Counted from the stretch's first letter, positions 1 through 12,221 are shown. The stretch is DNA of 64,000 bases from Oidiodendron maius Zn (GCA_000827325.1 KN832872.1:1860001-1924000), one strand, 5' to 3'. Notes: generated by a model from the letters alone, not told the origin. Program-made: numbers and translations.

Positions 1-106
1 CCCCGTGCAGTCTAGGTGTGTGCATATAAAGAGGGTTGGGTTGCCAGGTCGAGAATAAATAGCACAGACTACTGCCCCAAAATCCGTTCCCCCGCTTACC
101 GCCAAC

Positions 107-3100
107 ATGTCGTTCCTCAAGAAGCCCTTTAAGAAGCTAAAGGACATCAATATCAATGCCTCAGGGGATGAATCCAGCGGTGGATCGACCCCAGGCACGC
201 CTAAGCGGTCAAACTCAAAGCTGAAGTTTGCTGAGGGCACCAACGATGCTAGCGGTACCAGCACGCCAGACCCGCGCCGGCGCAGCCGGGAGATCATTCA
301 AGAGGAGAGACAGAGGAGAAGTATGGATAAGGAGCGCCTCAAAGTCGAGCAGAAGAAGAGGCAACAGCTGGCCAGGATAGCATCTGAGAATTTCATGAGA
401 GAGGGGCCCGAGGAAGTCACGAGCTTGTACCGACCTTTCAGCATGAATATGAGCAAGAGATGGAACCATGAGAATCGCCAGCTCTTCAAAGAACTGGATT
501 TTGAAAGTTAGTTAGCGACACATCTCTCGGGGCTCTTTCGCTAATCCTGGTGCAGAAAAAGAAGGCCAGGTCATATCTTTCCGCGCTCGAATCCACACCA
601 TACGTAGGATGAGCGCAAGGCTCGTTTTTATCGTTTTCCGTCAGCAGACCATAACTATCCAGGGTGTCCTGCAGGGCTTCCAACCTCATTCTGAGGGCGG
701 ACGTGAGTTAGACCTCCAAAATTCAATTTCTCTGCTAATTATCCTAGCTGCCACTCCGAATGGAACCATTCCAGAGCGCATGGTTCGTAGCGTTGAACGG
801 TATCCAAATGAGACGATTGTTGTTGTGCACGCCAAGCTTCGGAAATCCCCCCAGCGAATCAAAAACGCAACTGTTCACGACTACGAGCTCGAAGTCTACG
901 AGGTCCACAAAGTCGTGTCTCTCGCTGAGAATGTTCCATTTTCGGTTTATGATGCAGAGAATATCAACAGAGACAAGGAGGATGCAGATGAGGGGGACGA
1001 CGCGGGGGAAGAAATAAGCTCACCCATCTCCCCGCTGGATCCGGAGAATATGTCCCTCAGTTCTCAAGACTTGTCGAGACGTTCTACCGATATGTCGCGG
1101 GTATCCCAGGATCTCTTGAGCCGCAGTAAGTATACAGTTGATTATTCGGTGACTCCCTAACAGTCCAACAGGCAGTTTGGAACTTTCCCGGAAAACTCGA
1201 TCCTTACCCCAACGAGTGAGACTGAACAACCGAATTGTCGATCTGCGGACTGCTCCCTCTCAAGCCATTTTTCGTATCCAATCTGGTATCTGCAACCTCT
1301 TCCGTACATATCTTGATGCGCAAGGTTTCATAGAAATCCACACTCCAAAGCTTCAAGGTGGTGCAACTGAGTCAGGTGCCAGTGTTTTTGAGCTCAACTA
1401 CTTCGGTCGACCGGCATTCCTTGCCCAGTCCCCCCAACTGGCGAAGCAGATGTGTATGGCTGCCGATTTCGAGAGAGTTTACGAGATCGGGCCAGTTTTC
1501 CGTGCTGAGGACAGCAACACCCCTCGACACTTAACAGAGTACACTGGAATGGACCTGGAAATGGCATTAGAAGAACATTATCACGAGGCTTTGGATATTA
1601 TTGATGGCATGTTCAAAAGCCTATGGCAAGGGATCTACGATCGCTACCAGCCTGAGATCGATCTCCTGTCGCATTTCTATCCTCACGAGAAAGTGCTATG
1701 GCTTGAAGAGACCCCCCGCATCCCATTCAAAGAAGGTGTCCAGATGCTGATCGATGACGGATGGGTTGACGAAGATGGGAAGCCACCGTCCCCTCTAGAG
1801 GATCTTGCTACTCGTGCCGAGATTCGCCTCGGAGCACTCGTGAGAGAGAAGTACAAGACCGATTACTATATCCTTGACAAATTCCCCGCCTCCGTCAGAC
1901 CGTTTTACACAATGCCGGATCCCGGAGACGACCGATATACTAATTCGTTCGATATTTTCATGCGTGGGCAGGAGATTCTGAGCGGCGGCCAGCGTATTCA
2001 CGACTCAACCTTCTTGGAGAAGAAAATAAAAGCACAGGGCATTAAGCCAGAGAGTATGGCTGAATACCTCGAAGGTTTCCGCTGGGGAGCACCCCCACAT
2101 GCCGGCTGTGGTATTGGGCTCGAGCGTCTTACCTACCTTTTCCTTAACCTGGGCAACATCCGACTAGCATCTATGTATCACAGAGATCCAAAGTCTTTCC
2201 CACCACGGCCACCCACTCTAAAACTTCGTCACGAGGAGGCGTCTACAATTACCCCGCCTTGGGAGAATGCGGAATATCTTGCACAGCAGGAAGAGGATGC
2301 CGATTCACCGGCTTATAAGGGCAAACTGCAACCCCTCGAGAAACTCATTGCCAACTACGGTGACGCCGCAAATACATCGTGGCTTGACACACGATATAAA
2401 GTTTGGCGCCATCCAATGACTGGTGCAGCCCAGGGATACGTCATCCAAGGCAACTATCTTATCTCCGTCGGGACTCCGCTGTGTGCCAAGAGTCAGCTCC
2501 CTCAAGTCGTCTCTGCATATCTCAATTACCTCAAGGAAGATCATAGAGATAAGAAACCCCTCTGGATGATTGTTGGCGCTGAGGTTGAGGAGTACCTCGG
2601 GGAGAAATTTCAATGGCGTACCATCGGATGTATCGCTGAAGAGCGTGCAGACCCACGAAATAACCCAGCACTGAAAGATAACGATCTGGCACGGAAAGTC
2701 AGACACGCAGAGAAGGAGGGCATCAAGAATATGGAGATGCCCAGCAACCAGCCACTGCCTGAGGAGTTTAAGACTAAGGTCGATGCTCGTGTCGCGGATT
2801 GGCAGAAAGGCCGCAAGGGGACCCAAGTTCACTTGACTCAGATTAGACCTTGGATTGACGAAGAACATCGTCGATACTACTATGCACAAGGAGCCGATGG
2901 TACCATTCACGCCATCTGCGTTTTGCACCAACTGAGCCCCCAGAACGGATACCAAGTCAAGTTCTCCCTCGAATTTCCTGGCGCACCCTCCGGAACTATT
3001 GAAAGTCTAATTCTGTACGCGATGAAGCAGATCAGCGTTGCAGATCCTGAGGCCAAGCAAGTGACCTTCGGAACAGGTGCGCTGCCCACTCTGGAAGGTG

Positions 3101-3300
3101 GTCGCAATCTCGGCAAACGGAAGGTGATGATGCTTAAGAAAGCATACGAAACTATTAACAAGCAGTTTAAGCTCACAAATAAATCTGAGTTCCGCGAGAA
3201 GATGGGCTCTTTCAACGATCCTGTCTATGTGTGCTACCCTCAAGGTGGCTTAGGAGCAGGTGGTATCCGAGCCATCATGGGGTTCCTTGAGGATGAGTAG
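107..3300 (+). CDS. erdS: Ergosteryl-3-beta-O-L-aspartate synthase (AspRS-DUF2156 fusion)
   Basis: Four exons (107-506, 556-702, 748-1125, 1172-3300) give 1017 residues. The N-terminal two thirds is a class II aspartyl-tRNA synthetase: a lysine-rich start, an OB anticodon-binding region (IRRMSARLVFIVFRQ), motif 2 (FRAEDSNTPRHLTEYTG) and motif 3 (GCGIGLERL). From about residue 690 it continues without a stop into a DUF2156 (GNAT-fold, MprF-like) domain (YVIQGNYLISVGTP ... FPGAPSGTIESLILYAMKQ). Family knowledge: this fusion charges tRNA with Asp and transfers Asp to ergosterol, making a membrane lipid. It is distinct from the housekeeping AspRS, which should lie elsewhere in the genome. Intron 2 (45 bases) has no stop and keeps frame, so its removal is inferred from its gtgagt donor. 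The start has a CCAACATG context after a CT-poor leader. Neighbour to the right is unrelated. Confidence 0.93.
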
Positions 3301-4605
3301 GTCTAGCGTTCGCTTTGGATTTTGAATGGAATTTGCAAGCAAGTTTTATATAACGGATGTAAAGCAGAATTCTAGTTGTGGACAAGCAAATCAGAGCGTT
3401 CGTGCGCGAGAAATGTATCTTCTTTTCACACCAACCACAAAATTCAAGTTCTATATATATTCTATATATATATATATAATTTCTAGATCTAGATTCGCTG
3501 ATGTTGTAGTTACCGTCTTGAAAAGTTTATTCAACCGGTGATTCCATGTCTGTACCCCCGACTCCCGTAGTCTGGAGGATTAGAAGTCGCTCACGAGTGT
3601 CACAGTGCACTGAACCGCTTCGATTTATCGCCTGTTGGACAAATATTTCTAAGATATGTATATGTAACGAGATTGTACAGCTACCACGAACATTGCGAGG
3701 ACCGAGGCAGCTTGGAGGTCCACCAGAGAATAACCGTCACTGGGAGCATTGAGGTGAGAAAGGATAAAGTTATTTATTGCTCAGACTATGTTAGCTACGG
3801 AGTTACCTAAAGTCCAAATCCATATGGGGGCTAGCTTGAGGTAGTTATATATGTGATAGTTAAACGACATCTGTCGAAAGGCTTTTGATAGAACGAATGG
3901 CGCTAAATAATAATAGTAATCTTACAAAAATGACATAGACGATGGCAACGATAATGACAAGTCTACCGGGCTACAAAAATTTTATTGATAATATGACCTG
4001 CAGCATATACCGCCAGCTACTTATAAAATGAACGAAGGCGGCGTACACCGCATGCCTTCAAAGTTCTTGTTGCTCTTGTTATCACTGCAGTGGTGATATG
4101 AGAAAGGGGGAACCTCGCTTGCATAGCCCCTTTCACTTAGATCTTTTCCATACATTTCTGAAGCTCGAAAGTCAATTTATATTATCCAAGTAACATGCTC
4201 TCCATATCCCACGAGACGCTTCTCGGCGGTGAGCGCATCAAAACGCCATTCACAAATGCCTAAGGCTGCAAGGCAACTCATGTTAATCATCGAGTCGCGA
4301 GAAACAATGTTTGACGGGTTGACTGACTGACTCACGCCTCACCTTCAGGCTATAAGAGTAAAGCACGAAAGTTTTCGGACTCGAGATCTTCTTCTTTTCT
4401 CTCTCCCCACCCTTTCGATCTACGACGCCTCAACCTCAACAACCCTCTTACGACGCCTATCACGAACGCTAAGTCTCAAGGTGAGCCTGGAACTGACGAC
4501 CCGACGATGTCTGCTTGATAGGCTCAGCCTTGTTGATGAGATGACAGATAAGATTCTATTACATTCTCGCCAAATTTAACTCTCCCCTCCACCTCATCAC
4601 TCAAA
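3301..4605. other. Intergenic, no gene seen
   Basis: About 1.3 kb between erdS and HNH-A. It is AT-rich, with a TA-repeat tract near 3450-3480. Only short chance reading frames are present. The last 200 bases before HNH-A are CT-rich (4385-4480) with a possible leader intron donor at ctcaag/gtgagc (about 4480), suggesting a transcript start near 4380. Confidence 0.5.
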
Positions 4606-5736
4606 ATGTCGTCTGGAAGCCTTACCCCCGCGCCTTCCACGAGCGAGTTGTCGAGCTGTGCACATGATTTGTCATCTATACATGGAAAGCTAAACGGATA
4701 TAAAAGGCGATATCCCAGAGATGACACTACTAAATTCCTGACGGAATTTTTTAAGTATCTCCCACGGGAAGGACAAAAGAATCTCGCCGACGACATAGCT
4801 AGCTGTGACGACGATGAGAAACTTCACCAGCTCCGCAAGAGCTTAGAGACAGGCCTCCTCCGCCCAATGAAAGCGAAAGGCGGGAGGACTCCTACTATCA
4901 CTCCATCCCCACGTATTGGCTTGGAAGATTCGATCGAGAATTTGGCTGCGCTCGATTTTGAATCAGCTATAGAGAGTGATCGACAAGAACTCCGGAAATC
5001 CTGTCTAAAAAGGGATGGGAACCTGTGTGTTGTCTCCCAATCATGGGATATTACTAATGCAGACTGCCCTGATGGGTACACGATTGGGCCATTGCAGGCC
5101 GTTCATATCCTTCCGTTTGCACTTGGTTCATTTACAAACGAAGAAGGACGACTAGAAACCTCTGCAATTTGGGTCAATATTTTTCGCTACTTTCCTGATC
5201 TTCGTGCCCGGCTTAATATGATGCCTGGCGATGTGAACCGAGAAGATAATGTTATGATGATGCTTAGTCCGTTACATCCCTACTTTGGAGCCTTTAAGTT
5301 CATTTTTGAGGCTACAGATACCCCTCACCGGTATCGCATTAAAACTTTTCCAGGCTTCCCTACTGCCTTCTTTCCACATCTACCTCAGGCTAACGCTTAT
5401 GGCCATCGGTATGTCCAATTACGCAGCCATGATGCCAACTTTCCTGTCCCAAACCCCTCGTTCCTAGCGGTGCATGCAGCGATTGGAAATATTTTACGCA
5501 CCACCGGCCGGGGGGAAGAGATCGACCAGCTCTTACATGATCTCGAAGGCCCCGGTAGTTCAGGGCTGGCGAGGGATGGAAGTACGAATATTGGCGACCT
5601 CCTTTCCGTCAGTCGACTTTCCGTCCTATCTGAGGATAGGAACCGATCGCAACCCTCAACAGATAATGCGGCAAAGCCTACGTCCGCGGCCCCAAGAGGG
5701 ACAGAGAATTGGGGACCGAGATCCCAGAACACCTGA
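4606..5736 (+). CDS. HNH-nuclease domain protein, copy A
   Basis: Single exon, 376 residues. Residues about 135-200 hold the fungal HNH_2-type core: CLKRDGNLCVVS, then AVHILPFALGS, with the conserved His in the AVHIL motif. The N-terminal 120 residues are polar and probably a substrate or partner region; the C-terminus has the family signature (STNIGDLLSVS). Fungal proteins of this type are presumed DNA nucleases, but their role is unknown. Two relatives lie in this window: HNH-B (intact, four exons, weakly similar) and HNH-C (broken, close at the nucleotide level). The gene runs straight into the hairpin module at 5741-6020 that also follows HNH-B and the RGG gene. Unlike HNH-B it has no coding introns. 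Confidence 0.85.
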   Translation: MSSGSLTPAPSTSELSSCAHDLSSIHGKLNGYKRRYPRDDTTKFLTEFFKYLPREGQKNLADDIASCDDDEKLHQLRKSLETGLLRPMKAKGGRTPTITPSPRIGLEDSIENLAALDFESAIESDRQELRKSCLKRDGNLCVVSQSWDITNADCPDGYTIGPLQAVHILPFALGSFTNEEGRLETSAIWVNIFRYFPDLRARLNMMPGDVNREDNVMMMLSPLHPYFGAFKFIFEATDTPHRYRIKTFPGFPTAFFPHLPQANAYGHRYVQLRSHDANFPVPNPSFLAVHAAIGNILRTTGRGEEIDQLLHDLEGPGSSGLARDGSTNIGDLLSVSRLSVLSEDRNRSQPSTDNAAKPTSAAPRGTENWGPRSQNT

Positions 5737-5740
5737 ACAA

Positions 5741-6020
5741 GCAATCTATTGCTGACTTTCTATTCTGTGATCCTTCTGGTTTACAATGATATTCTATGCC
5801 TCTTGACATAATGATCTATTCTGTGTTCCCTGGTTCACAATGATTTATTCCATGCCTCCTGGCACAATGAAACCCCGATACAAATTTTTGTTTCTTGGGA
5901 ACTAACCTCCTAGCTTACCAGTGTCAGATCCCACAGTGTCACTGGTATTACACTGCTTCCAGTGATGCGACCTTTTTATCATTGCTGCTTCGGGCTTGCC
6001 TGGACAGTGAAGAAGAAGAA
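5741..6020 (+). repeat. 3' hairpin module, copy A
   Basis: Begins just after the HNH-A stop with GCAATctATTGC. Hairpin-like units follow, each close to TATTCTATGCC-loop-GGCATAATGA (for example ATGCCTCCTGGCA near 5850). Then come three mutually complementary arms: ACCAGTG (5917-5923), CACTGGT (5940-5946) and CCAGTG (5959-5964). A GGGCTTGCC element lies near 5991. The same order of elements follows HNH-B and the RGG gene. It overlaps the expected 3' UTR of the convergent transporter gene, whose stop is at 6040. Confidence 0.85.
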
Positions 6021-6039
6021 TCACACGACACTCTCTATG

Positions 6040-7744
6040 CTACACTTTAACTTTAACAACAAACCCGACGAGCGCAATCCTAGCACAGACCAAAACTCCA
6101 ACCCCTCCTAGCATGGCACATCCCGAGAAGATTTGCAGTCCTGCATATCCCCCTCCTTCACGTGTGATCAATGCGCCGCCAATTGGATTCCCAATCAACG
6201 ACGCAATAGACACAGCGGCATATAGTGTCCCATTTCTAACGCCAATCTTGTGTATATCTGAAATCTGAGCAATAACTGCTGGGAGCATAGAAAAAGCGCC
6301 CCCCGATGCAAACCCATAACAGGCACTGAAGACTATGATTGGCGCATTGGAATGTGCTGGCAGCCAGAGTGCAGGACTGAGGATACCAGCTATGGTCGTC
6401 GAGACAATCAGGACGTTTATGCGGCCATAACGATCGCCAATGTATCCGGGGAGAATGCGACCAAATATACTGCAAGGAATTAATATTGAACGACAATTAG
6501 GGTTGAAGGTTTAATTTCTTACCTCGCTGCGCTCAGAATTGGAATCAAGTATCCAGAGAGATCTGCTGACATGCCACTATGTTGGGCGTAGAGAATAATA
6601 TAGTTTAGAGGCAGGAGAGCACCAAGGTAGATAACGAAGCTTCCGACTGCAATGAGAGAGAAGGGTAGCTCTTTAAAAGGAACTATAAAATCCAGGATTG
6701 AAAACTGCTGAGGACGAGGTGGAAGACGAGATTTAACAGTTAAGTTTGCGAGGACAAGAAGGCCCAGGATGAGGAATGCGGAGATGCGCATTGCCCAGCC
6801 GAAGCCTTGGCTTGTTACCAAATGGGAGACCATGATGGGGAGGGTGATTCCGCCCAAACTAGCGCCGCTCACCATTATACCAAAGGCAAATGCCCGGCGC
6901 ATTTGGAACCAAGTTCCTACGGCACTCATAGCTATTCAGACATGTTAACAATGGAATGAGGGAGAATTTAGAACAATATATAAGGACATACAAGAATAGA
7001 AGATGGCGCTTGTCCCGATTGCGCTGACTACTCCCTGTGCCAAGAAAATTTGATAATATTGTTTCGAGATTGAGGTCATCATAAGCCCGAATACGTGCAA
7101 AAATGATCCGGCGAGAAGGATCCATCTTGGGCCATGGCTATCGTAGAGTCTCCCAAAAATAGGTCCCTTGAATCCTAGGTGAGTGTTTACTCAATCTAAG
7201 AGATAAATGATACAGTACATACCCATGCGAACATCATAAACACCTCTGCGGACGGGATCCAGGAGACAGTGCTGGGATTGTAGTTTTCGAGTTGATGTGT
7301 CTCATAGTATGCCTGAAATACACCAATTGCTATTTGCAGACGTCAGCTAATTCGGTTTTCAAGAGACACCACAAGCTGGAACAGACAATTTATCCAGCCA
7401 AAACTGCAAAATACGCCGCAAAATGCTCCTGCCACTACCAACCATGCTTCCGGCCCTCCATCTGGAAATGTACTTGGATCCTTCTTGGAGGGGTACATTA
7501 TCTTCTCTGTCCCTTGTGACTGTACAAGTCCAGGATCGCTTCCTTCTTTTGAAGTTGGAGCAACATCTGCCTCATCCGTTGCACCTGTTATATTCAGCGT
7601 CTTCTCATGCAATTCCGGCTCATTTCGCTCAGTTATGACAGGATTCTGGGCCTCTACATCGATCTGACCTATTCCGAATCTATGTTTAGAGGACTTTCTT
7701 GAAAGGGACTGCATCGGATGACAATATGACATACCTCCAACCAT
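6040..7744 (-). CDS. MFS transporter, monocarboxylate (MCT) type
   Basis: Five exons read leftward (7744-7387, 7329-7223, 7166-6992, 6931-6523, 6469-6040) give 492 residues. An N-terminal cytosolic tail of about 90 residues precedes [15 protein letters not shown] and [15 protein letters not shown], the classic MCT TM1. The [14 protein letters not shown] loop and the repeated [16 protein letters not shown] loop mark the two MFS halves; about twelve membrane segments are expected. Fungal relatives carry monocarboxylates, riboflavin or secondary metabolites at the plasma membrane; the substrate here is unknown. It is divergent from the Zn2Cys6 gene at 8533, which may regulate it. The exact first Met (7744, or one a few codons in) is uncertain. 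Confidence 0.88.
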
Positions 7745-8532
7745 TTCGAAATTCTGCTTGTCGAAAGACAGCTTAATCGTCCAAAGTCTTGCTTTGAAAG
7801 TTACAAAAGGAGAAGTATCTGATATGTTATAAGATATATAGTTCGGAGCTATTGGATCTACTAATTAGTTATCGATCAGGCGTTCTATTCTAACTCAGCA
7901 AGGGTATTATTCTTACCGTGTCCGGAATAATGGTCTGTAGCCAGTTAAAAGACAGGTGAATTTCCGTATTGAATCTTTTCCGCATGTAATAATTTGCAGT
8001 CTGTCGGCGCTGTTGGGTCGACAGTTTGCATACCTTAGACGTCGTGATTAATAGATTATTAGTTTTGTGTTGGGCTTATACAAAAAGGATACTTGAGAGG
8101 AAAAACAGAGGCCCACAATAGCGTATAACCACAGCCGTATTCCGAGGAAAGTCAGACATCATTTTGTCATGCACAAGCTTGATTATACACTCTATAACCA
8201 GTTATGGAAGCATCTTCCGATATCATGGGATCCGTGCGATAAGGCCGGCTCAGATATAAAGCTAAACCTTTTATAGAAGCATCTTGCGGCTTACGAGATG
8301 GCTAGCTCTAAGCGACTGTACTAGTGAGGCAGATAGGCCATATAAATAAGCGGACATTAGGGGTTGTGGTTACGCTAAATTAAGCGTCATTTCGCTTGTG
8401 GCAAAGGTTTAGCTACTGGTCGTTAACCGAGAGGGGGTCCACGAAATCAGCAGTAAAATTGAACCATATGCTTTTCCAGTTTTTTCTACATCTTCGGGCT
8501 GTGTTTGAGAACAACCTTCATACGTAGTAATA
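7745..8532. promoter_or_regulatory. Divergent promoter, transporter and Zn2Cys6 regulator
   Basis: A 790-base gap between divergently transcribed genes. It is AT-rich. I see no gene in it. Several CGG/CCG triplets occur, the half-site type bound by Zn2Cys6 factors, but no pair is convincing by eye. Confidence 0.4.
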
Positions 8533-10273
8533 ATGGTAGGAGTAGCAGCAAAATCACGCAGCTGCGATAGATGTCGAAGCCAAAAAGTGAGGGTACGATC
8601 TCCATCCAGACTCTGCTGCGTAATGGCGTTAACTGCTGACAAAACAGTGCGGCCTTCAACGGCCATTCTGTGACCGCTGCCTTAAAGCTAAAAGTGTATG
8701 TACGGGGTATGAAAGGGGCCTGGTATTTGTAAATCGATCGCTGGCCAATCCATCTCAGTCGACAGTCTCTGTTCTCTCGCAGCTTCGGCAAAAGCAAGAT
8801 CCGAAGATAAGCTCTGGTGACACAAGTATTGCGCAAATTCATGTCTTCCATAGCCCTTCTGCCGAGAGATTGCAGATATTCAATGCATTTACGGGATTGT
8901 ATCTCCCGCAGGCTGGCGCTCATCAACTGCTATCCGGCTCTTCCGCTGCATCATGGATCCAGTGTCTCCTCAACTTGAGCGATCGAACTGATACCGCCAC
9001 TACCTCTCTCACGGCAATGTGTCTATCACATATCGCCCTTTTAAATAAAAATGACATTCTTCATAGAGAGAGTACAGAAATGTATAATAGTGCTCTAAGG
9101 GAATTGCGACTAGAGATAGCCAACCCCATAGCAAGATTCCGAGAGGAGACACTAGCAGCCATTGTTATGCTCACAACATACGAGGTTAGTACTCTGTAAT
9201 AATAAATCCTAGTCATTTTGTACTTGCTGACTCAGAATTGCCCAGATATTCTCCGGCCCTGGGCAGGTGGGAAGCGGTTGGGCAAGTCATGTGTTGGGCA
9301 GTTCTCAGCTCCTTCAGCTTTGGGGACCATCAATAGGCAAGTCTCCGATCAGTTACCATCTCTTCCAACGCGCTCGAACGTCATGTGTAAGTTGCCATCT
9401 GTAGTATACTCAAAATGCAAAACTAATGAGTTAAAGGTATTTGACGCTCTGAGAAGACGCCAGTCTACGTTCTTGGCTGATCCAGAGTGGCGTAATCTTG
9501 CTCCAAAACAGGCATCCTCTGACCCCTATAATAAATTTTGGGACCTCATTGTCGACTTGCCTTCAATTCTAGAACTCGCCGATCAACTAAGCAACGAGAT
9601 CCCATGCAAAACCACTCGTCCAGGAGGGCTGCGATTATATGACTCGTGTTGGTCACTGAACAATAAACTCCAAGACTGGCATCATAAACTGATATCCGAA
9701 ATCCCTGGACTCGTCTACTGGCCGGTGCCTTCAGCGGTTTCAAATCCTGCAGACAGCATCGCCTATGGTAGAGTCTTCCCACTCTCATTGCAGTTTGAAA
9801 GCCTACATGTCGCACAACTTTTACTGAGTTACTGGACTGCGCTTCTCTTGCTTTACAACTCGATGTACCAGATATGCCCAATTATTAACAACGCTAGATC
9901 ATCGCGACGGGCCAACGAAATTGCAATAGAGTCTCACAAGATGGACAAAACGAACCGCACTCTGAATAGTTGGTACATCGAGTCGAATAATACGCCACTG
10001 ACTGCAGAATGGTATGCAGTACCACCACCACCAGTTGAAGAAATGGTGCGATTGGCGAAGTACATATGTCAATCTACGGAGTACTGTTACGGTGTGGATA
10101 AAGGCACATTGGGTCCGCAGTTGACCGTATTTAGTATATGGGCAGCGAAGCAGGCCTTTCTCAGCCAGCCGGGGTACGAGAGAGAGCTAGCCTGGTGCTC
10201 AGAGATTAAGAATATGAGGGCTGCTCACTATCAGTTCGACATACCAATTATAGAAATAGCTGGCATTCGCTAG
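8533..10273 (+). CDS. Zn2Cys6 transcription factor 1
   Basis: Four exons (8533-8592, 8648-9184, 9246-9386, 9437-10273) give 524 residues. The zinc cluster is split by intron 1: CDRCRSQKVR then CGLQRPFCDRCLKAKSVC, spacing C-x2-C-x6-C-x6-C-x2-C-x6-C. The rest matches the Fungal_trans_2 (DUF3468) type of regulator: WASHVLGSSQLLQLWGP, then FLADPEWRNLAP, then KFWDLIVDLPSIL. The third exon is in a different frame from the next open stretch, so the two splice sites around it decide the model; both have good consensus (gttagt, gtaagt). Probably a nuclear regulator of the neighbouring transporter and GMC oxidoreductase. Confidence 0.87.
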
Positions 10274-10556
10274 ACTTGATTATAGTTCGACATGTGGCAA
10301 TATTATCAGGGAACAGTCCGTGACTAAGGATGCCTTGCAAGTTCGGGCTCACATATCCGTTCAGAGCAACAAAAGATCGAGGTGAAGGCAAACAATGAAA
10401 ACAATTGATGTGATAAGATGAAGACTAACTCTGTACAGTATAGGTAAATATGACAAAATCTCCTCAACCGAATGGCGAAATCTTGCTAATAATGGCATAT
10501 TTTATTAGAAGAATACAACGTATTCGGTCAAATTCCAGACCAGAAGTCTCAAATTA

Positions 10557-12221
10557 TCAAGACGACTGCAAAATCATATCCGCAGCCTTTTCAGCAAGGG
10601 CGTACACAATGGCTTGATAGTGCGCTGAAATAGGGACGGGAATCACGCTTGCATCCACAACTCGCAGCCGTTCAATACCATATACTTTGAGCTGCACATC
10701 AACTACCTTGCCCATCGATGCCGTTCCCGCTACGTGGTAGAATGTATTTCCGACACGCGCTACCCTCGCATCGAGTTCCTCATCTGTGGACTCGGGGGTC
10801 AGAGCTGGGTAACCGTCTGGCGGCACTTCAATTGCTTCGATGGACTTCCCATGAAGAGTCTCCTGCATGAGCCTCAGGGCTTGACGGATACCGAAGCGAA
10901 TAGAGACGCGATCAGCCTCAGTGGCATAGTAATTGGGGTCAATAACTGGAGCAGCAAGAGGATCTTTGGATAATATGGTGACCGAGCCTCGAGAGGTTGG
11001 GTGCATGCCCATGACCACGGTCGTTATATGCGTCCCATCCACGGGAATGTTCATAGAAGCAAAGGTTGCGCCGGCAGGTGCATAGACGACAAATGATTCG
11101 AGATGGCACTTCTTTGGCTCGAGGAGATTATGCTTCTCAAGAGCTTCTCCATCAGCACGCAAGCCCTCCTCTAGCAATTCATTCGGAACGTGCTGGAAGG
11201 CAAAGAAGTCCGCTGGAAGCCCCTTTTGATAGGCTGGATCTTGCCACAGTGGTGTCCCCAATGAGAGTCCACGCTCAGGATGTTGTAGTTTCCAAAATAG
11301 ACTGGTTGCCAGATGATCATGGAAATTTTGTCCTACCTCAGGAGCGTTCACCGATAGAGGAATATTATGACGTTCCAGATCGGAAGGATTTCCTATGCCG
11401 GACAGCATTAGAAGCTGGGGAGTTCGATATGCCCCACAGGAGACGATTACTTCTCGTGCTGCGGAGATAATGTGGCCGCCAACAAGTTCCACCCCCGAAG
11501 CTACCTTTTGGCCAGATGTGCCGTTGATAACAATTCGTTGCACTGTTTGGCCACAAAGAACAGTAACGCCGGAGAGGTCATAGACCTGGCTTGCGCGTTG
11601 TCTCTTGCCATCTCGCCAACTTTCAACTATCTCTGATAGCCCTAAAGGTGATCCGTCGTTCATATCATTATGTGGCTGTATACCTAATTCCGACCATGCC
11701 TTTTGAACCGTGTCTCGGAGAGGGTATTTTCTATTGGGATCACTTTCGGACACCGACACAGCGTGGATCGGACCATCGAAACCGTGATGTTCGGCTTGGA
11801 ACCCAGTATGTTTTGTATAAGTCTCCGTCCTCTTGAAATATGGGAGCATGCCTTCGTAGCTCCAGCTTTGATCCTTGACCTCTTGTGCCCAGTGTTCATA
11901 GTCAAGAGCAGGGCCTCTTGTCCAAGCGCCGTAGTTGACAGCTGAACCTCCAGCAAGGGTCTTCGCAGCTGCAGCGTAGCATGAACGGTTGTTCAAGTGT
12001 TGCTGTGGAACGGTGCTGTATGCATAGTCAAGGTCGGAGTAGTGTGCCGCAAAGCTCGCCAAGGGAGCCGTGGTAAGGGGGTGGCCTTCCGAATCGGCGC
12101 CAGATTCGATGAGAACAATTGATACGGCTGGGTTCCCGCGACGAAGACATGATGCGAGGGTGCAGCCCGCAAGGCCGCCACCAACTACAACGTAATCTGA
12201 CGTTTTTGGAATATTCTCCAT
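10557..12221 (-). CDS. GMC-family FAD oxidoreductase
   Basis: One exon, 554 residues. The Rossmann FAD motif is at residues 8-25 (DYVVVGGGLAGCTLA); AKTLAGGSAVNYGAWTRG is the GMC signature 1 region, and SCGAYRTPQLLMLSGIG is signature 2. The catalytic His sits in FYHVAGTASMG, with a second His near the end (SAHYQAIVYALAEK). Family members oxidise alcohols, sugars or aryl alcohols with FAD. No signal peptide is seen, so an intracellular, metabolite-tailoring or catabolic role is more likely than lignin attack. It sits between two Zn2Cys6 regulators. Length is usual for the family. Confidence 0.92.
   Translation of the reverse strand: MENIPKTSDYVVVGGGLAGCTLASCLRRGNPAVSIVLIESGADSEGHPLTTAPLASFAAHYSDLDYAYSTVPQQHLNNRSCYAAAAKTLAGGSAVNYGAWTRGPALDYEHWAQEVKDQSWSYEGMLPYFKRTETYTKHTGFQAEHHGFDGPIHAVSVSESDPNRKYPLRDTVQKAWSELGIQPHNDMNDGSPLGLSEIVESWRDGKRQRASQVYDLSGVTVLCGQTVQRIVINGTSGQKVASGVELVGGHIISAAREVIVSCGAYRTPQLLMLSGIGNPSDLERHNIPLSVNAPEVGQNFHDHLATSLFWKLQHPERGLSLGTPLWQDPAYQKGLPADFFAFQHVPNELLEEGLRADGEALEKHNLLEPKKCHLESFVVYAPAGATFASMNIPVDGTHITTVVMGMHPTSRGSVTILSKDPLAAPVIDPNYYATEADRVSIRFGIRQALRLMQETLHGKSIEAIEVPPDGYPALTPESTDEELDARVARVGNTFYHVAGTASMGKVVDVQLKVYGIERLRVVDASVIPVPISAHYQAIVYALAEKAADMILQSS

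Noticed and set aside
8409-8926. Minus-strand frames near the first Zn2Cys6 gene
   Set aside because: They lie opposite the zinc cluster and its downstream exon, which read clearly on the + strand.
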